This document shows positions 18,338 through 26,849 of a DNA stretch of 64,000 nucleotides, in pieces. How positions within the stretch are numbered: position 1 is the first letter of the stretch; every line of letters begins with the position of its first letter. A program made the position numbers and the translations under genes. The notes beneath the pieces are model-generated. The model ran no database searches. It saw nothing but the letters and a program-made list of their open reading frames with translations, and had not been told where the DNA came from. This DNA comes from Caballeronia arationis (GTDB taxonomy: Bacteria > Pseudomonadota > Gammaproteobacteria > Burkholderiales > Burkholderiaceae). The stretch lies in contig NZ_FCOG02000015.1 of assembly GCF_001544975.2 (NCBI RefSeq), positions 62,001 through 126,000 on the forward strand, read 5' to 3'.

Positions 18338-19372
18338 TCAGCGCGCAGCCTGCACCGGCAGCGTGGACAGGCAGTCCAGATCGAGCGCGCGCGTACGCTC
18401 CGTCATGTAGTCGACGAATACGCGGATTCTCGCGGGCAACTGCCTGCGGCTCAGGTAACACACGTAGTGGCCGCGATCGTCCGGCGCATGCTGCGCGAGA
18501 CACGCGACGAGCCGTCCGTCGCGCAGTGCGTCGCACGCCTGGTAGGCCGCGAGCTGCGCGACGCCCTGTCCTTCCAGCACCGCCTGCAGCACGAGGTCGG
18601 CGTCGTTGAAGGTCGCGAATGCATGAGGCGTCATCTTCTGCGGATGGCCGCTCACCTTGAACTCCCAGTCGGCGACACGGCCCGACGCCATCCGGAAATT
18701 GATGCAGCGATGCTCCGCGAGCGCCTCGACGCTGCGCGGCAGGCCATGTTCGCGCGCGTACGCAGGCGTAGCGCAGACAAGCAGCTGCATCGGGATCAGT
18801 TGCCGCGCGACCACCTGGCTGTCTTCCATGCGCCCGTCGCGCAATGCCACGTCGACGCGGCCCGACGTGAAATCGGGCGGACCGTCGTCGAGCGACAGTT
18901 CCAGCGCGATCTCGGGATACGCCTCATGAAAGCCGCGCAACAGCGGCGCGACGACCTTGCGGCCAAAGCCCGTCGTCGACGCGATGCGCAGCTGGCCGCG
19001 CGGCGGTCCGTTGCGCAGCTCGCGCATGTCCTCGATCGCCTGGACGATGCGCTCCACGCCCGGATGACAGTTGCGGTAGAAGAGTTCGCCTTCGCGCGTG
19101 AGTGACGTGCTGCGCGTGGTTCGAAGGAAGAGGCGCGCGTCGAGCTGCGCTTCGAGCTTCTGCACGTTGCGGCTGACCGCCGAGCGGCCGATGCCGAGCC
19201 GGTCGCTCGCCTTCGCGAAGCTGCCTTCGTCGGCGACGGCAAGGAACGCGACGACGCCCGCATAGCTCGTCGCGAAACTGCTGGCGAGTGCATCGGCGGC
19301 GCCCGCGCGGGACGTGGAAGCGAGGTTTTCAGCGAGGGTGTCGGGCATGGAAGTGCTTTTCGAAGTGTCCAT
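18338..19372 (-). CDS. LysR-type transcriptional regulator behind an ECF41-type promoter
   Basis: A LysR regulator of 344 residues from the first ATG, or 336 from the ATG at 19348. The winged HTH is near residues 38-97 (FLAVADEGSFAKASDRLGIGRSAVSRNVQKLE). The effector-binding domain begins near residue 120 (GQLRIASTTGFGRKVVAPLL). A TGTCACA-N16-CGTC element lies at 19382-19408. Transcription from it would begin within a few bases of the first ATG, so the ATG at 19348 may be the real start. Confidence 0.87.
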   Translation of the reverse strand: MDTSKSTSMPDTLAENLASTSRAGAADALASSFATSYAGVVAFLAVADEGSFAKASDRLGIGRSAVSRNVQKLEAQLDARLFLRTTRSTSLTREGELFYRNCHPGVERIVQAIEDMRELRNGPPRGQLRIASTTGFGRKVVAPLLRGFHEAYPEIALELSLDDGPPDFTSGRVDVALRDGRMEDSQVVARQLIPMQLLVCATPAYAREHGLPRSVEALAEHRCINFRMASGRVADWEFKVSGHPQKMTPHAFATFNDADLVLQAVLEGQGVAQLAAYQACDALRDGRLVACLAQHAPDDRGHYVCYLSRRQLPARIRVFVDYMTERTRALDLDCLSTLPVQAAR

Positions 19373-19381
19373 GTCCGACTA

Positions 19382-19408
19382 GACGTTCGAGCCGCGCATC
19401 CTGTGACA
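19382..19408 (-). promoter_or_regulatory. ECF41-type promoter, TGTCACA-N16-CGTC
   Basis: On the minus strand TGTCACA (19408-19402) is followed by exactly 16 nt and CGTC (19385-19382). From memory this is the -35/-10 consensus published for ECF41 sigma factors, and an ECF41-type sigma gene lies 1.2 kb upstream. The expected transcription start is about 19375, reading into the LysR gene and then the NmrA-like and Ohr genes. No equally good match was found before the sigma, CMD or cupin genes. Confidence 0.72.
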
Positions 19409-19437
19409 TCGTCCCCGTGATTTTTTTGGAGCGATCG

Positions 19438-19842
19438 CTACTTCACGGGCGTCAGCACCGGCGCGCCCTTGTTTTTCAGCAGCAGGACGATGAACTTTGC
19501 TGGTTTCGTCGTGCTGGCGTTGCGGCCGACCGTGTGAATATCGTTCGGGCCTTCGTAGAAGGTCTGGCCGGGCTTCAGGGTGACTTCCTTGCCGCCTTTC
19601 ACCTGCATCACGATTGTTCCTTCCAGTACATAGATAAAACCGTGCGCGTCGTGCCGATGCACCGGGTCCACGCCGCCCGGCGGATAGACGACCTCGATCA
19701 TCAGCGCTTCCTTGCCGGGATAGTCCGGCAGCGCCTGCGTCATCAGCGGCGTGACGACGGCGTCCGGCGCCGCCAGCGCGGGTCCGGCGAGCGACGCCGC
19801 GCAGAGAAGCATCGCCGCTCGGGTTTTAGTCAGGCTGAACAT
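19438..19842 (-). CDS. Secreted small cupin protein
   Basis: A 134-residue protein with a Sec signal peptide (MFSLTKTRAAMLLCAASLAGPALA, cleavage after about residue 24) and a single cupin barrel. Cupin motif 1 is PGGVDPVHRHDAHGFIYVLEG, with metal-ligand histidines and Glu; motif 2 is PGQTFYEGPNDIHTVGRN. The product is probably periplasmic and metal-binding. Cupins of this kind often accompany CMD proteins and oxidative-stress genes. The ATG at 19842 gives the signal peptide directly; longer readings are Arg-rich and unlikely. Confidence 0.8.
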   Translation of the reverse strand: MFSLTKTRAAMLLCAASLAGPALAAPDAVVTPLMTQALPDYPGKEALMIEVVYPPGGVDPVHRHDAHGFIYVLEGTIVMQVKGGKEVTLKPGQTFYEGPNDIHTVGRNASTTKPAKFIVLLLKNKGAPVLTPVK

Positions 19843-19939
19843 GATGTGTCCTCGATGGTGGCCGCGCTGCGGGGCCAGTTTGTCTGCGGCACGCGAAGAC
19901 CGGGCGCGACGCGCGTCCGGCGCCGCGTGCGCCTTCGAC

Positions 19940-20419
19940 TTATTGCAGCCCTGCCTTGTCGAGCCCGAACACCTTGTCCGACGAGCCCGGCACGGTCCTG
20001 AACGCGACATTCGCGCGATTCCAGCCGTTGATCGCCATCACTTCGAAGGTGAGGTCGGAGAGTTCCTTCTCCGAAAACTGGGTGCGCACGCGCTCGTAGA
20101 GGTCATCGGGCACGCCGGCTTCCGGAATTCGCGTCAGCACTTCGGTCCACGCGAGCGCGGCGCGTTCGCGTGGACCGAAGAGCGTCGATTCGCGCCAGAT
20201 CGCGACATGATGCAGACGCAGTTCGCGCTCGCCGTGCAGTTTCGCTTCTTTCACATGCATGTCGACGCAGAACGCGCAGCCGTTCATCTGCGACGCGCGG
20301 ATCTGCACGAGATCGATGATCGATTGCTCGATGGCCGCTTCCTTCATCCGGTTACTGAATTCAAGAAATTTCTTGAACAGTTCCGGGGATTGTTGAATGT
20401 AGTTGAGTCGCTGAGTCAT
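19940..20419 (-). CDS. Carboxymuconolactone decarboxylase / AhpD-like protein
   Basis: A 159-residue all-helical CMD-domain protein. The AhpD-type redox motif C48-x2-C51 with H55 (NGCAFCVDMH) is intact, implying thiol peroxidase or disulfide reductase activity rather than ring decarboxylation. CMD genes are the most common neighbour and target of ECF41 sigma factors; here the sigma gene is directly upstream with 191 bp between. The start ATG at 20419 follows a GGAGAAA sequence. Confidence 0.87.
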   Translation of the reverse strand: MTQRLNYIQQSPELFKKFLEFSNRMKEAAIEQSIIDLVQIRASQMNGCAFCVDMHVKEAKLHGERELRLHHVAIWRESTLFGPRERAALAWTEVLTRIPEAGVPDDLYERVRTQFSEKELSDLTFEVMAINGWNRANVAFRTVPGSSDKVFGLDKAGLQ

Positions 20420-20610
20420 GATTTCTCCGTGCGATTAGGACAGACAGCCCCCTTTCGTTCGGGGCGTCGCTGGCGGCGAAGCGCCGCACGGAAACCATCG
20501 TAGAGTTGGCGGACCGGCGCCGGTAGACCCGCCGAAGTGCTCACGCTATTGCCTGCGCGGCACCAATCGCGCCCGTCATGCGTTGACGCGTGTCGCTGTG
20601 CATCGCCCCT

Positions 20611-21489
20611 TCAGCCGCCGACCGCCGTCGCGATGCGCGCGAGCTTGTCGGGATTGCGCTGCACGTGCACGCGCACGATGCGCACGCCGTCGGTTTCGTA
20701 GGATTGCGCGGATTCCAGCTTGCCCTCGATGAAACGCAGCAGCGCCCACTGCCCGTTGAGCAGCGCGAGTTCGACGCGCACCGCGTCGCCATAGCGCAGC
20801 CTCGCGGCAAAGAAAAGCTGCGCGATGCGCCGACCGCCTTCGAGCGGCTTCGGGAAGCTCGGCACCTGGCCGCCGCCGTCGCCGATCAGCACGGCATCGT
20901 CGGCGAGCAGCGCATGGATCGCTGCGAAATCGCCGCGAGAAAGCGCCTGCGCGAAATCCTGCAGCAGGTTCCGGTGGATGTCGCGCGAAACCGTGGCGCG
21001 CGGTCGCGCGTCGCGCAACTGCGTCTTCGCGCGGCTCACGAGCTGGCGGCACGCGGCCTCGCTCTTGCCGATCGCGCTCGCCACTTCGTCGTAGCCGGCA
21101 TCGAACACTTCGCGCAGCAGGAAGGCGGCGCGCGCCTCCGGGCTCAGGCGCTCCAGCAGCACGAGGAACGCCACCGAGACGTCGTCGGCGCGCTCCGTCA
21201 TCTCTTCCGGCGTGGCGGGCGATTCGCTGTATTCGGGCTCGGGCAGCCAGATGCCGGCGTAGTGTTCGCGCTGGATCTTCGCGGCGCGCAAGCGGTCGAT
21301 GGAAAGGCGCGTCGTCACGGAGACGAGCCAGGCCTCGGCGTTGTGGATGGTTTCGTGCGCGGCCGCATGCCAGCGCAGCCAGACATCCTGCACGACGTCT
21401 TCGGCTTCCGCGACCGATCCCAGCATCCGGTACGCGATGGCCTGCAACCGGCGGCGCAGGCGGTCGAAAACGCTCGTGGCATCGTCCAT
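20611..21489 (-). CDS. ECF41-type RNA polymerase sigma factor with SnoaL-like C-terminal domain
   Basis: A 292-residue ECF sigma factor: region 2 (about residues 8-72, RMLGSVAEAEDVVQDVWLRW), region 4 (about 105-165) and a fused C-terminal NTF2/SnoaL-like regulatory domain (about 170-290). ECF41 hallmarks are present: the linker motif YAGIWLPEP (77-85), a DGGGK-like motif altered to DGGGQ (204-208), and NPDKL (279-283). ECF41 factors are controlled by this C-terminal domain rather than by a separate anti-sigma factor, and none is encoded here. The ATG at 21489 is preferred; an upstream reading adds 26 Arg-rich residues. Confidence 0.9.
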   Translation of the reverse strand: MDDATSVFDRLRRRLQAIAYRMLGSVAEAEDVVQDVWLRWHAAAHETIHNAEAWLVSVTTRLSIDRLRAAKIQREHYAGIWLPEPEYSESPATPEEMTERADDVSVAFLVLLERLSPEARAAFLLREVFDAGYDEVASAIGKSEAACRQLVSRAKTQLRDARPRATVSRDIHRNLLQDFAQALSRGDFAAIHALLADDAVLIGDGGGQVPSFPKPLEGGRRIAQLFFAARLRYGDAVRVELALLNGQWALLRFIEGKLESAQSYETDGVRIVRVHVQRNPDKLARIATAVGG

Positions 21490-21572
21490 GGTGCGGGCGT
21501 CCTCCGTGGCGGCGTGTGGGACAAGCTGATTGAAAGACAATGCTACCGCGCCGCGCCGCCTGCGCACAGATG

Positions 21573-22709
21573 CTAGCCGACAACCACCCGGTTGCGCCCG
21601 TCGCGCTTCGCCCGGTACAACGCGACGTCGGCGGATTCGATCAGACGCTTCGCGCCCTCCTCGTCGTGCGGAGTCTGCGTGACGCCGCCGATGCTCACGG
21701 TCAGACGCCCGTGCGACGCGCCCGTGTGCGGCACGCCGAGCGTCTCAACCGCGATGCGAATTTTCTCGGCGAGCAACCGCAGCCCCGGCGCCGATGCACC
21801 CGGCAGCACCACGGCGAATTCCTCGCCGCCGAAACGCGCGGCGAGATCGCCGGGCCGCGAAAGGCTCGACTCGATGGTGCGCGCGATTAGCTTGAGTACG
21901 TCGTCGCCGGCGACGTGGCCATACGTATCGTTGTACGACTTGAAGTTGTCGACGTCGATCATCAAGAAGCCGAGCGTCGCGCCGTCGCGCATCGCGCGCC
22001 GCCATTCGGCGCTTACATAGTCGTCGAGGCGCCGACGGTTCGAAAGTCCCGTCAGCCCGTCCGAATTCGTCAGGCGCTGCAGTTCCAGATTGGTCGCGAG
22101 CAGATGCTGCTGCGACTGCCGCAACGCGCGATACGCCTCGTCGCGCTGCAGCAGGTTCAGGTACGAGCGCGAGTGATAACGGATGCGCGCCACGAGTTCG
22201 ATCGTATCGGGCAGCTTCACGAGATAGTCGTTCGCGCCCGCCGAGAACGCCGCGCTCTTGATGCGCGGCTCTTCCTTCGTCGACAGCACGATGATCGGAA
22301 TGTCGCGCGTCGCCGGATGTTCGCGGTACTGGCGCACGAGCGTGAGACCGTCGACGCCGGGCATCACCAGGTCCTGGAGGATCACCGTCGGACGCGTTTC
22401 GCGCACGACGCGCAACGCATCCTCGGCATTCGCACAGTAATGGAGATCGATGTCCGGCTGCTCGACGAGCGCGCGGCGCAACGCCTCGGCGATGATCGCC
22501 TGATCGTCGACGAGCAGCACCATCACCGGGCATTCGGCGGCCGGCGGCGCATTCAGCGCGGCGGCGAGCAGATCGGCGACGGCGCGCTCGTCCGCGAGCG
22601 CGCGTGCGCCCGCCCGTTCGAGGCTGGACGCCGCGGCGCCCGCCGCACCTGCATTCGCTATCGCGCGTCTCGCGCGTTCGGCGAGCGGGTCGGGATTGGT
22701 ATGTTCCAT
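21573..22709 (-). CDS. wspR: WspR: receiver-GGDEF diguanylate cyclase
   Basis: The output of the Wsp pathway: a 378-residue response regulator making c-di-GMP. A roughly 60-residue Ala-rich N-terminal extension precedes the receiver (VLLVDDQ; phospho-Asp in LQDLVMPG). A linker coiled coil and a GGDEF domain follow, with the active-site GGEEF near residue 290. The product-inhibition I-site RxxD (RPGD) lies five residues before it, as expected. Last gene of the wsp operon, 27 bp after wspF. Phosphorylation by WspE should promote clustering and activity. Confidence 0.93.
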   Translation of the reverse strand: MEHTNPDPLAERARRAIANAGAAGAAASSLERAGARALADERAVADLLAAALNAPPAAECPVMVLLVDDQAIIAEALRRALVEQPDIDLHYCANAEDALRVVRETRPTVILQDLVMPGVDGLTLVRQYREHPATRDIPIIVLSTKEEPRIKSAAFSAGANDYLVKLPDTIELVARIRYHSRSYLNLLQRDEAYRALRQSQQHLLATNLELQRLTNSDGLTGLSNRRRLDDYVSAEWRRAMRDGATLGFLMIDVDNFKSYNDTYGHVAGDDVLKLIARTIESSLSRPGDLAARFGGEEFAVVLPGASAPGLRLLAEKIRIAVETLGVPHTGASHGRLTVSIGGVTQTPHDEEGAKRLIESADVALYRAKRDGRNRVVVG

Positions 22710-22736
22710 TGAGGCGTCCTCTGTCGTTATGTGTGG

Positions 22737-23759
22737 TCAGCCGGCGGTACGAAATCCACCGGCGACGGCCCCGGCGATGGCATCGGCAATGCGCGGCAGC
22801 GGCAGGATCCGGACCGCCGCGTTCAGCGCCGCCGCCGCTTTCGGCATGCCGTAGACGGCGCTCGTCGCTTCGTCCTGCGCAATCGTGTGACAGCCCTTCG
22901 CGCGCATTGTCTTCAGGCCGATGGCGCCGTCGCGGCCCATGCCGGTCAGCAGCACGCCGAGCGCGCGTCCGCTCCAGCGCGCCGCCACGCTCTGAAAGAA
23001 CACGTCGACGGACGGCCGGTACGGCATCTCCACCGGCTCGGCCGTGTAGCCGAGACGGTTCGCCGCCGCGAAGTGCAGGTGATCGTTGGTGGCGGCGAGC
23101 AGCACGGTGCCCGCGGTGGGAATGTCGCCCTCGCGAGCGATGCGCACCGGCAGCTTCGACTGCGCGTCGAGCCACTGGGCCATGCCTTCGGCGAAGGCCC
23201 GGTCGACGTGCTGCACGATCACGATCGCCGCCGCGAAGCTGGCCGGCAGGCCGCCGAGCACGGTGGCGAGCGCAGCGGGGCCGCCCGCCGATGCGCCAAT
23301 CGCAATGAGCCCGCAGCCGGCGGCCGCACGCGGCACGATGGCCGCCGGCGCCGCGCCACGCGCCGAGGCGAGCCGCGCGCCGATCTGGTCGATCTTCGCG
23401 ATCAACGCGGCCGCGCCGCGGCGCGCGTCGGCGCCCGCGAGCGTCGGGGTATCGACGGCATCGAGCGCGCCCGCGCCCATCGCTTCATAGACGCGCCACG
23501 CGTTCGCGCCAACATCGACGGTCACGACGAGAATCGCGCATGGCGCGCGCGCCATGATGCGCCGCGTCGCCTCGATGCCGTCCATCTTCGGCATTACGAG
23601 GTCCATCAGCACGACGTCCGGCGTCTGGCCGACGCAGTAGTCGAGCGCCTCGCCGCCGTCCTGCGCGACCCAGGCAATCTCCAGGTCGGGCCGCGAATCG
23701 AGCGCGCGCCGCAGCGCCTCCACGGCGAGCGGCATGTCGTTGACGATGCCGATTTTCAT
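22737..23759 (-). CDS. wspF: WspF: CheB-like methylesterase
   Basis: A 340-residue receiver plus CheB methylesterase protein that demethylates the WspA receptor and resets the pathway. The receiver begins MKIGIVNDMP with phospho-Asp in LMDLVMPKMDG. The esterase domain carries the serine motif IAIGASAGGPAAL, the histidine in VQHVDRAF and the LTGMGRDG aspartate. Loss of WspF is known in Pseudomonas to lock WspR on and cause wrinkly, EPS-overproducing colonies. It is 19 bp from wspE. Confidence 0.93.
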   Translation of the reverse strand: MKIGIVNDMPLAVEALRRALDSRPDLEIAWVAQDGGEALDYCVGQTPDVVLMDLVMPKMDGIEATRRIMARAPCAILVVTVDVGANAWRVYEAMGAGALDAVDTPTLAGADARRGAAALIAKIDQIGARLASARGAAPAAIVPRAAAGCGLIAIGASAGGPAALATVLGGLPASFAAAIVIVQHVDRAFAEGMAQWLDAQSKLPVRIAREGDIPTAGTVLLAATNDHLHFAAANRLGYTAEPVEMPYRPSVDVFFQSVAARWSGRALGVLLTGMGRDGAIGLKTMRAKGCHTIAQDEATSAVYGMPKAAAALNAAVRILPLPRIADAIAGAVAGGFRTAG

Positions 23760-23778
23760 CGCGGCTTCCTTGCTTGCG

Positions 23779-26058
23779 TCATGACCTCGCCTCGCCGATC
23801 AGATCGCGCACCGCGTCGAGCAGCGTCTGGTCATGGAAGCTGCCCTTTGCGAGGTAATAGTCGGCGCCCGCGTCGAGCCCGCGCTGGCGGTCTTCCGGGC
23901 GATCCTTGTACGAAACGATCATCACCGGCAGGTTCGCGAGCTGCGCGTCGCGCCGGATCAGCGCGACGAGTTCGATGCCGTCGAGGCGCGGCATGTCGAT
24001 ATCGGTGATCACGAGGTCGAAGCGCTCGCCGCGCACGGCGTTCCAGCCGTCCATGCCATCGACCGCGATCGTCACGTCGTAGCCGCGCGAGGCGAGAAGC
24101 TTTCTTTCCAGCTCGCGCACGGTGAGCGAATCGTCGACGACGAGCACGCGCTTCGCCACGGTTTCGACACGTGCCGCCCCCACGCCGACGCGCCCGATCT
24201 CGCCGCCCGCGACGAGCTTCTCGACCGAGCGCAGCCAGTCGTCGAGATCGGCGATCAGGAGCGGGTCGCCGTTTTCCATCAGCGCGCCCGCCGCGACGTT
24301 GCGCACCTTGCCGAGGCGCTTGTCGAGCGGCTGCACGACGAGCATGCGCTCGCCGAGAAAGCGGTCCACGACGACGCCGTAGCTCGTCGCACCCTGCCCG
24401 ATCACGACGACGTTCAGCATGTCGCCCGCGGCGTCGAAAGTACCCGCCTGCAGCACCTGATGCGCGGTGACAAGACCGAAGCGGCGGCCGTCGAAGGAAA
24501 AATGCTGATGGCCTTCGAGCGTGTCGATCTCGCTCGCAGGCAGCACCAGCGTGCGCACGACGTGCGCGAGCGGCAACCCGTAAGGCTCGCCCGCGACTTC
24601 GACGATCAGGCTGCGGATCACCGAGAGCGTCAGCGGCAGTTGCAGCAAAAAGCGCGTCCCTTCGTGCGCCTGCGCATCCGGAATCACGCGCACGCTGCCT
24701 CGCATCTGGCGCACCGCGTCCTGCACGGCATCGAGCCCGACGCCGCGGCCCGACACATCGGTGACGGTATCGCGCATCGAGAAGCCGGGCAGGAACAGGA
24801 ACTCCAGCAGTTCGGCATCGGAGAGCCGCCCGGCCGTCGCCTCGCTCGCCAGGTCCTTGCGCACGACAGCGCGCCGCAACGAATCGATGTCGATGCCGGC
24901 TCCGTCGTCGGTCACGCTGATGAAGAGCGATCCCGCGCTGTGGCGCGCTTCGAGCGTGATCGTGCCTTCAGCGGGCTTGCCGAGCGCGCGGCGCATCTCC
25001 GGCGACTCGATGCCGTGATCGACCGCATTGCGCAGCAGATGGCCGAGCGGGCCGTCGAGCATGTCGAGGATGTCGCGGTCCACCTGCGTCGTCTCGCCGA
25101 CGATCACGAGCCGCACTTCCTTGCCGAGCGAGCGCGCGACGTCGCGCACCATCCGCGCAAAGCCGCCGGTTGCGTCGACGAACGGGCGCATGCGGCATTC
25201 GAGCGCTTCATCGTAGAGTTGCTGCGACAGATGCGTCGAGCGGCGGTCGAAGTTTTCGAGTTCCGCAAGACGCTCGCTCATCTGCCGGTGCGCTTCCGCG
25301 GACAGATGGCGCACTTCGTCGAGCGCAGCGCGGGCGCGCGGATCAAGTTGCTCGAACGCGGGCGTATCGGCGAGCGTTTCGTGCAGGCGTTCGAGCGCGC
25401 GGCTTGCTTCGCGCTGGATGCGCTTCACGCGCAGCATCGATTCGGCGAAGGGCTTGAGCCAGCGCGACTCGACCAGCGATTCTCCGGAATGGCTCAGAAG
25501 CCGGTCGAGCGTGTCGGCGCGCACGCGCAGCATGCGCGGGCCCGAAGCCTGGACGAGAGCCGCCAATGGCTCGGGCCACGCCTGCGCGGGTTCATCGATC
25601 GCGAGCGGCGCTGGCTCATCTGCGTAGTCGGCAAGTCGAAGATCGAATTCAGGCAGCGGCGCGTCTTCATTCCCCGCGAGCCGCGCATTCAACGAACCCA
25701 CGAACGCATCGACATCGCGTTCCAGTTGCGTCTCATCGGCCTGCCCGATCTGCGCGATCAGGTCTACACCGCGCAACAGCATGTCGATGTAGACCGCGTC
25801 GAGCGTCACGCGGTCTTCCTGCGCCGCGACGAAGCAATCCTCGATCGCATGCGCGAGCGTCACGCCGACCTGCACGCCGACCACGCGCGCCGCGCCCTTG
25901 AGCGAATGCGCCGCGCGCATGCACGCTTCGAGCGTGACCGGGTCGCGCGGCGCGCGCTCCAGCGCGAGCAGGCCATCGGAGAGAATCTGCGCCTGCTGGC
26001 GAGCCTCCTCGCGATACAGTTCGAGCAGTGCCGGCGGAATGGCGTTGCTGCTCGTCAT
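23779..26058 (-). CDS. wspE: WspE: CheA-like hybrid histidine kinase with receiver
   Basis: A 759-residue hybrid kinase that phosphorylates WspR and WspF. Domain order: HPt (about 1-110, phospho-His H51 in AAHSLKGAAR), dimerisation and HATPase_c (N-box LLRNAVDHGIE, G-box DDGAGID, SGRGVGLDAV), a CheW-like domain, and a C-terminal receiver (VLVVDDSLTVRELE; phospho-Asp in ITDIDMPRLDG). The start overlaps the wspD stop by 4 bp (ATGA), so translation is coupled. Confidence 0.94.
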   Translation of the reverse strand: MTSSNAIPPALLELYREEARQQAQILSDGLLALERAPRDPVTLEACMRAAHSLKGAARVVGVQVGVTLAHAIEDCFVAAQEDRVTLDAVYIDMLLRGVDLIAQIGQADETQLERDVDAFVGSLNARLAGNEDAPLPEFDLRLADYADEPAPLAIDEPAQAWPEPLAALVQASGPRMLRVRADTLDRLLSHSGESLVESRWLKPFAESMLRVKRIQREASRALERLHETLADTPAFEQLDPRARAALDEVRHLSAEAHRQMSERLAELENFDRRSTHLSQQLYDEALECRMRPFVDATGGFARMVRDVARSLGKEVRLVIVGETTQVDRDILDMLDGPLGHLLRNAVDHGIESPEMRRALGKPAEGTITLEARHSAGSLFISVTDDGAGIDIDSLRRAVVRKDLASEATAGRLSDAELLEFLFLPGFSMRDTVTDVSGRGVGLDAVQDAVRQMRGSVRVIPDAQAHEGTRFLLQLPLTLSVIRSLIVEVAGEPYGLPLAHVVRTLVLPASEIDTLEGHQHFSFDGRRFGLVTAHQVLQAGTFDAAGDMLNVVVIGQGATSYGVVVDRFLGERMLVVQPLDKRLGKVRNVAAGALMENGDPLLIADLDDWLRSVEKLVAGGEIGRVGVGAARVETVAKRVLVVDDSLTVRELERKLLASRGYDVTIAVDGMDGWNAVRGERFDLVITDIDMPRLDGIELVALIRRDAQLANLPVMIVSYKDRPEDRQRGLDAGADYYLAKGSFHDQTLLDAVRDLIGEARS

Positions 26059-26849
26059 GTCAGGCTCCGGTTCAGCGTATCGAGGAGGCGGTCGGCGTCG
26101 AGCAGGCCGACCGTCGCGCCCTTGAACCCGACCACCGCCTGCGCATGCGAAGCCGCGTGATGCGCAAGCGTCGCCGGAACCGGCTGGAAGTCGGCGCGCC
26201 TGAAGCGATGCACGCCGTCGACGGCATCGACCGGGAAGACGATCGGGCCGTCGTCGTCACTGTCGGCAGCGCCTGTCTTCGCCTGTCGCTCGACGACGAG
26301 CAGCCGCGCCAGTTCGCGCGCATCGACGGCATGGCGCGAGCCTGCGTTTGCGCTTGTGTTCACGTTCGCGTTCGCGCCGCGCGGGCCCGCATCGGCCTGC
26401 ACGGCCTCGATGCCGAAGAGCCGCGCCAGCGAAACGCACACGACGAGCCGTCCGCGCACGTTCACGACGCCGAGCACCGCGCGGTGCCTGCGGTGCGGAA
26501 GCGAATGAATCGGACGCAGTTGCGCGACCTGGCGGAAGATCGCGGTCGGCAGGCCGAGCCATTCCCCGCCGATGCGAAACACGAGACACGACACGGTGTC
26601 CGCGCCCTGCTTTTGCTCGTCGCTCGCGGTGCTGACGAGCGGTGTCGGCAGGATGTCGGCGGCTGTCTGCACTTCGACGCGATCCAGCACGCGCGCGGCG
26701 GCCGCGTCGTGCACGGGACAGTTGCGGCAATGGATATGTTCCGCGAGCTTCGGGCACGAGAGATCGCCGCGCACGCCGATGCGGTTCCAGCAGTCGTCGA
26801 TGGCTGCGGGCAGGCTCGCGCCAGGCATGATGTGGAGGCGGTCGTTCAT
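26055..26849 (-). CDS. wspD: WspD: CheW-like coupling protein
   Basis: A 264-residue CheW-family scaffold linking WspA and WspE. The N-terminal 70 residues contain a cysteine cluster (LSCPKLAEHIHCRNCPVH) typical of WspD. The CheW fold follows (CLVFRIGGEWLGLPTAIFRQVAQL, VLGVVNVRGRLVVCVSL). An ANANVNTSANAGS low-complexity insert interrupts the domain. The ATG at 26849 overlaps the wspC stop by 4 bp; a longer 403-residue reading is out of register with the family. Confidence 0.9.
   Translation of the reverse strand: MNDRLHIMPGASLPAAIDDCWNRIGVRGDLSCPKLAEHIHCRNCPVHDAAAARVLDRVEVQTAADILPTPLVSTASDEQKQGADTVSCLVFRIGGEWLGLPTAIFRQVAQLRPIHSLPHRRHRAVLGVVNVRGRLVVCVSLARLFGIEAVQADAGPRGANANVNTSANAGSRHAVDARELARLLVVERQAKTGAADSDDDGPIVFPVDAVDGVHRFRRADFQPVPATLAHHAASHAQAVVGFKGATVGLLDADRLLDTLNRSLT

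Noticed and set aside
23833..26160. 775-residue plus-strand open frame opposite wspE
   Set aside because: Arg/His/Ala-rich antisense of a clear histidine kinase gene; GC-rich codon bias keeps the opposite frame open.
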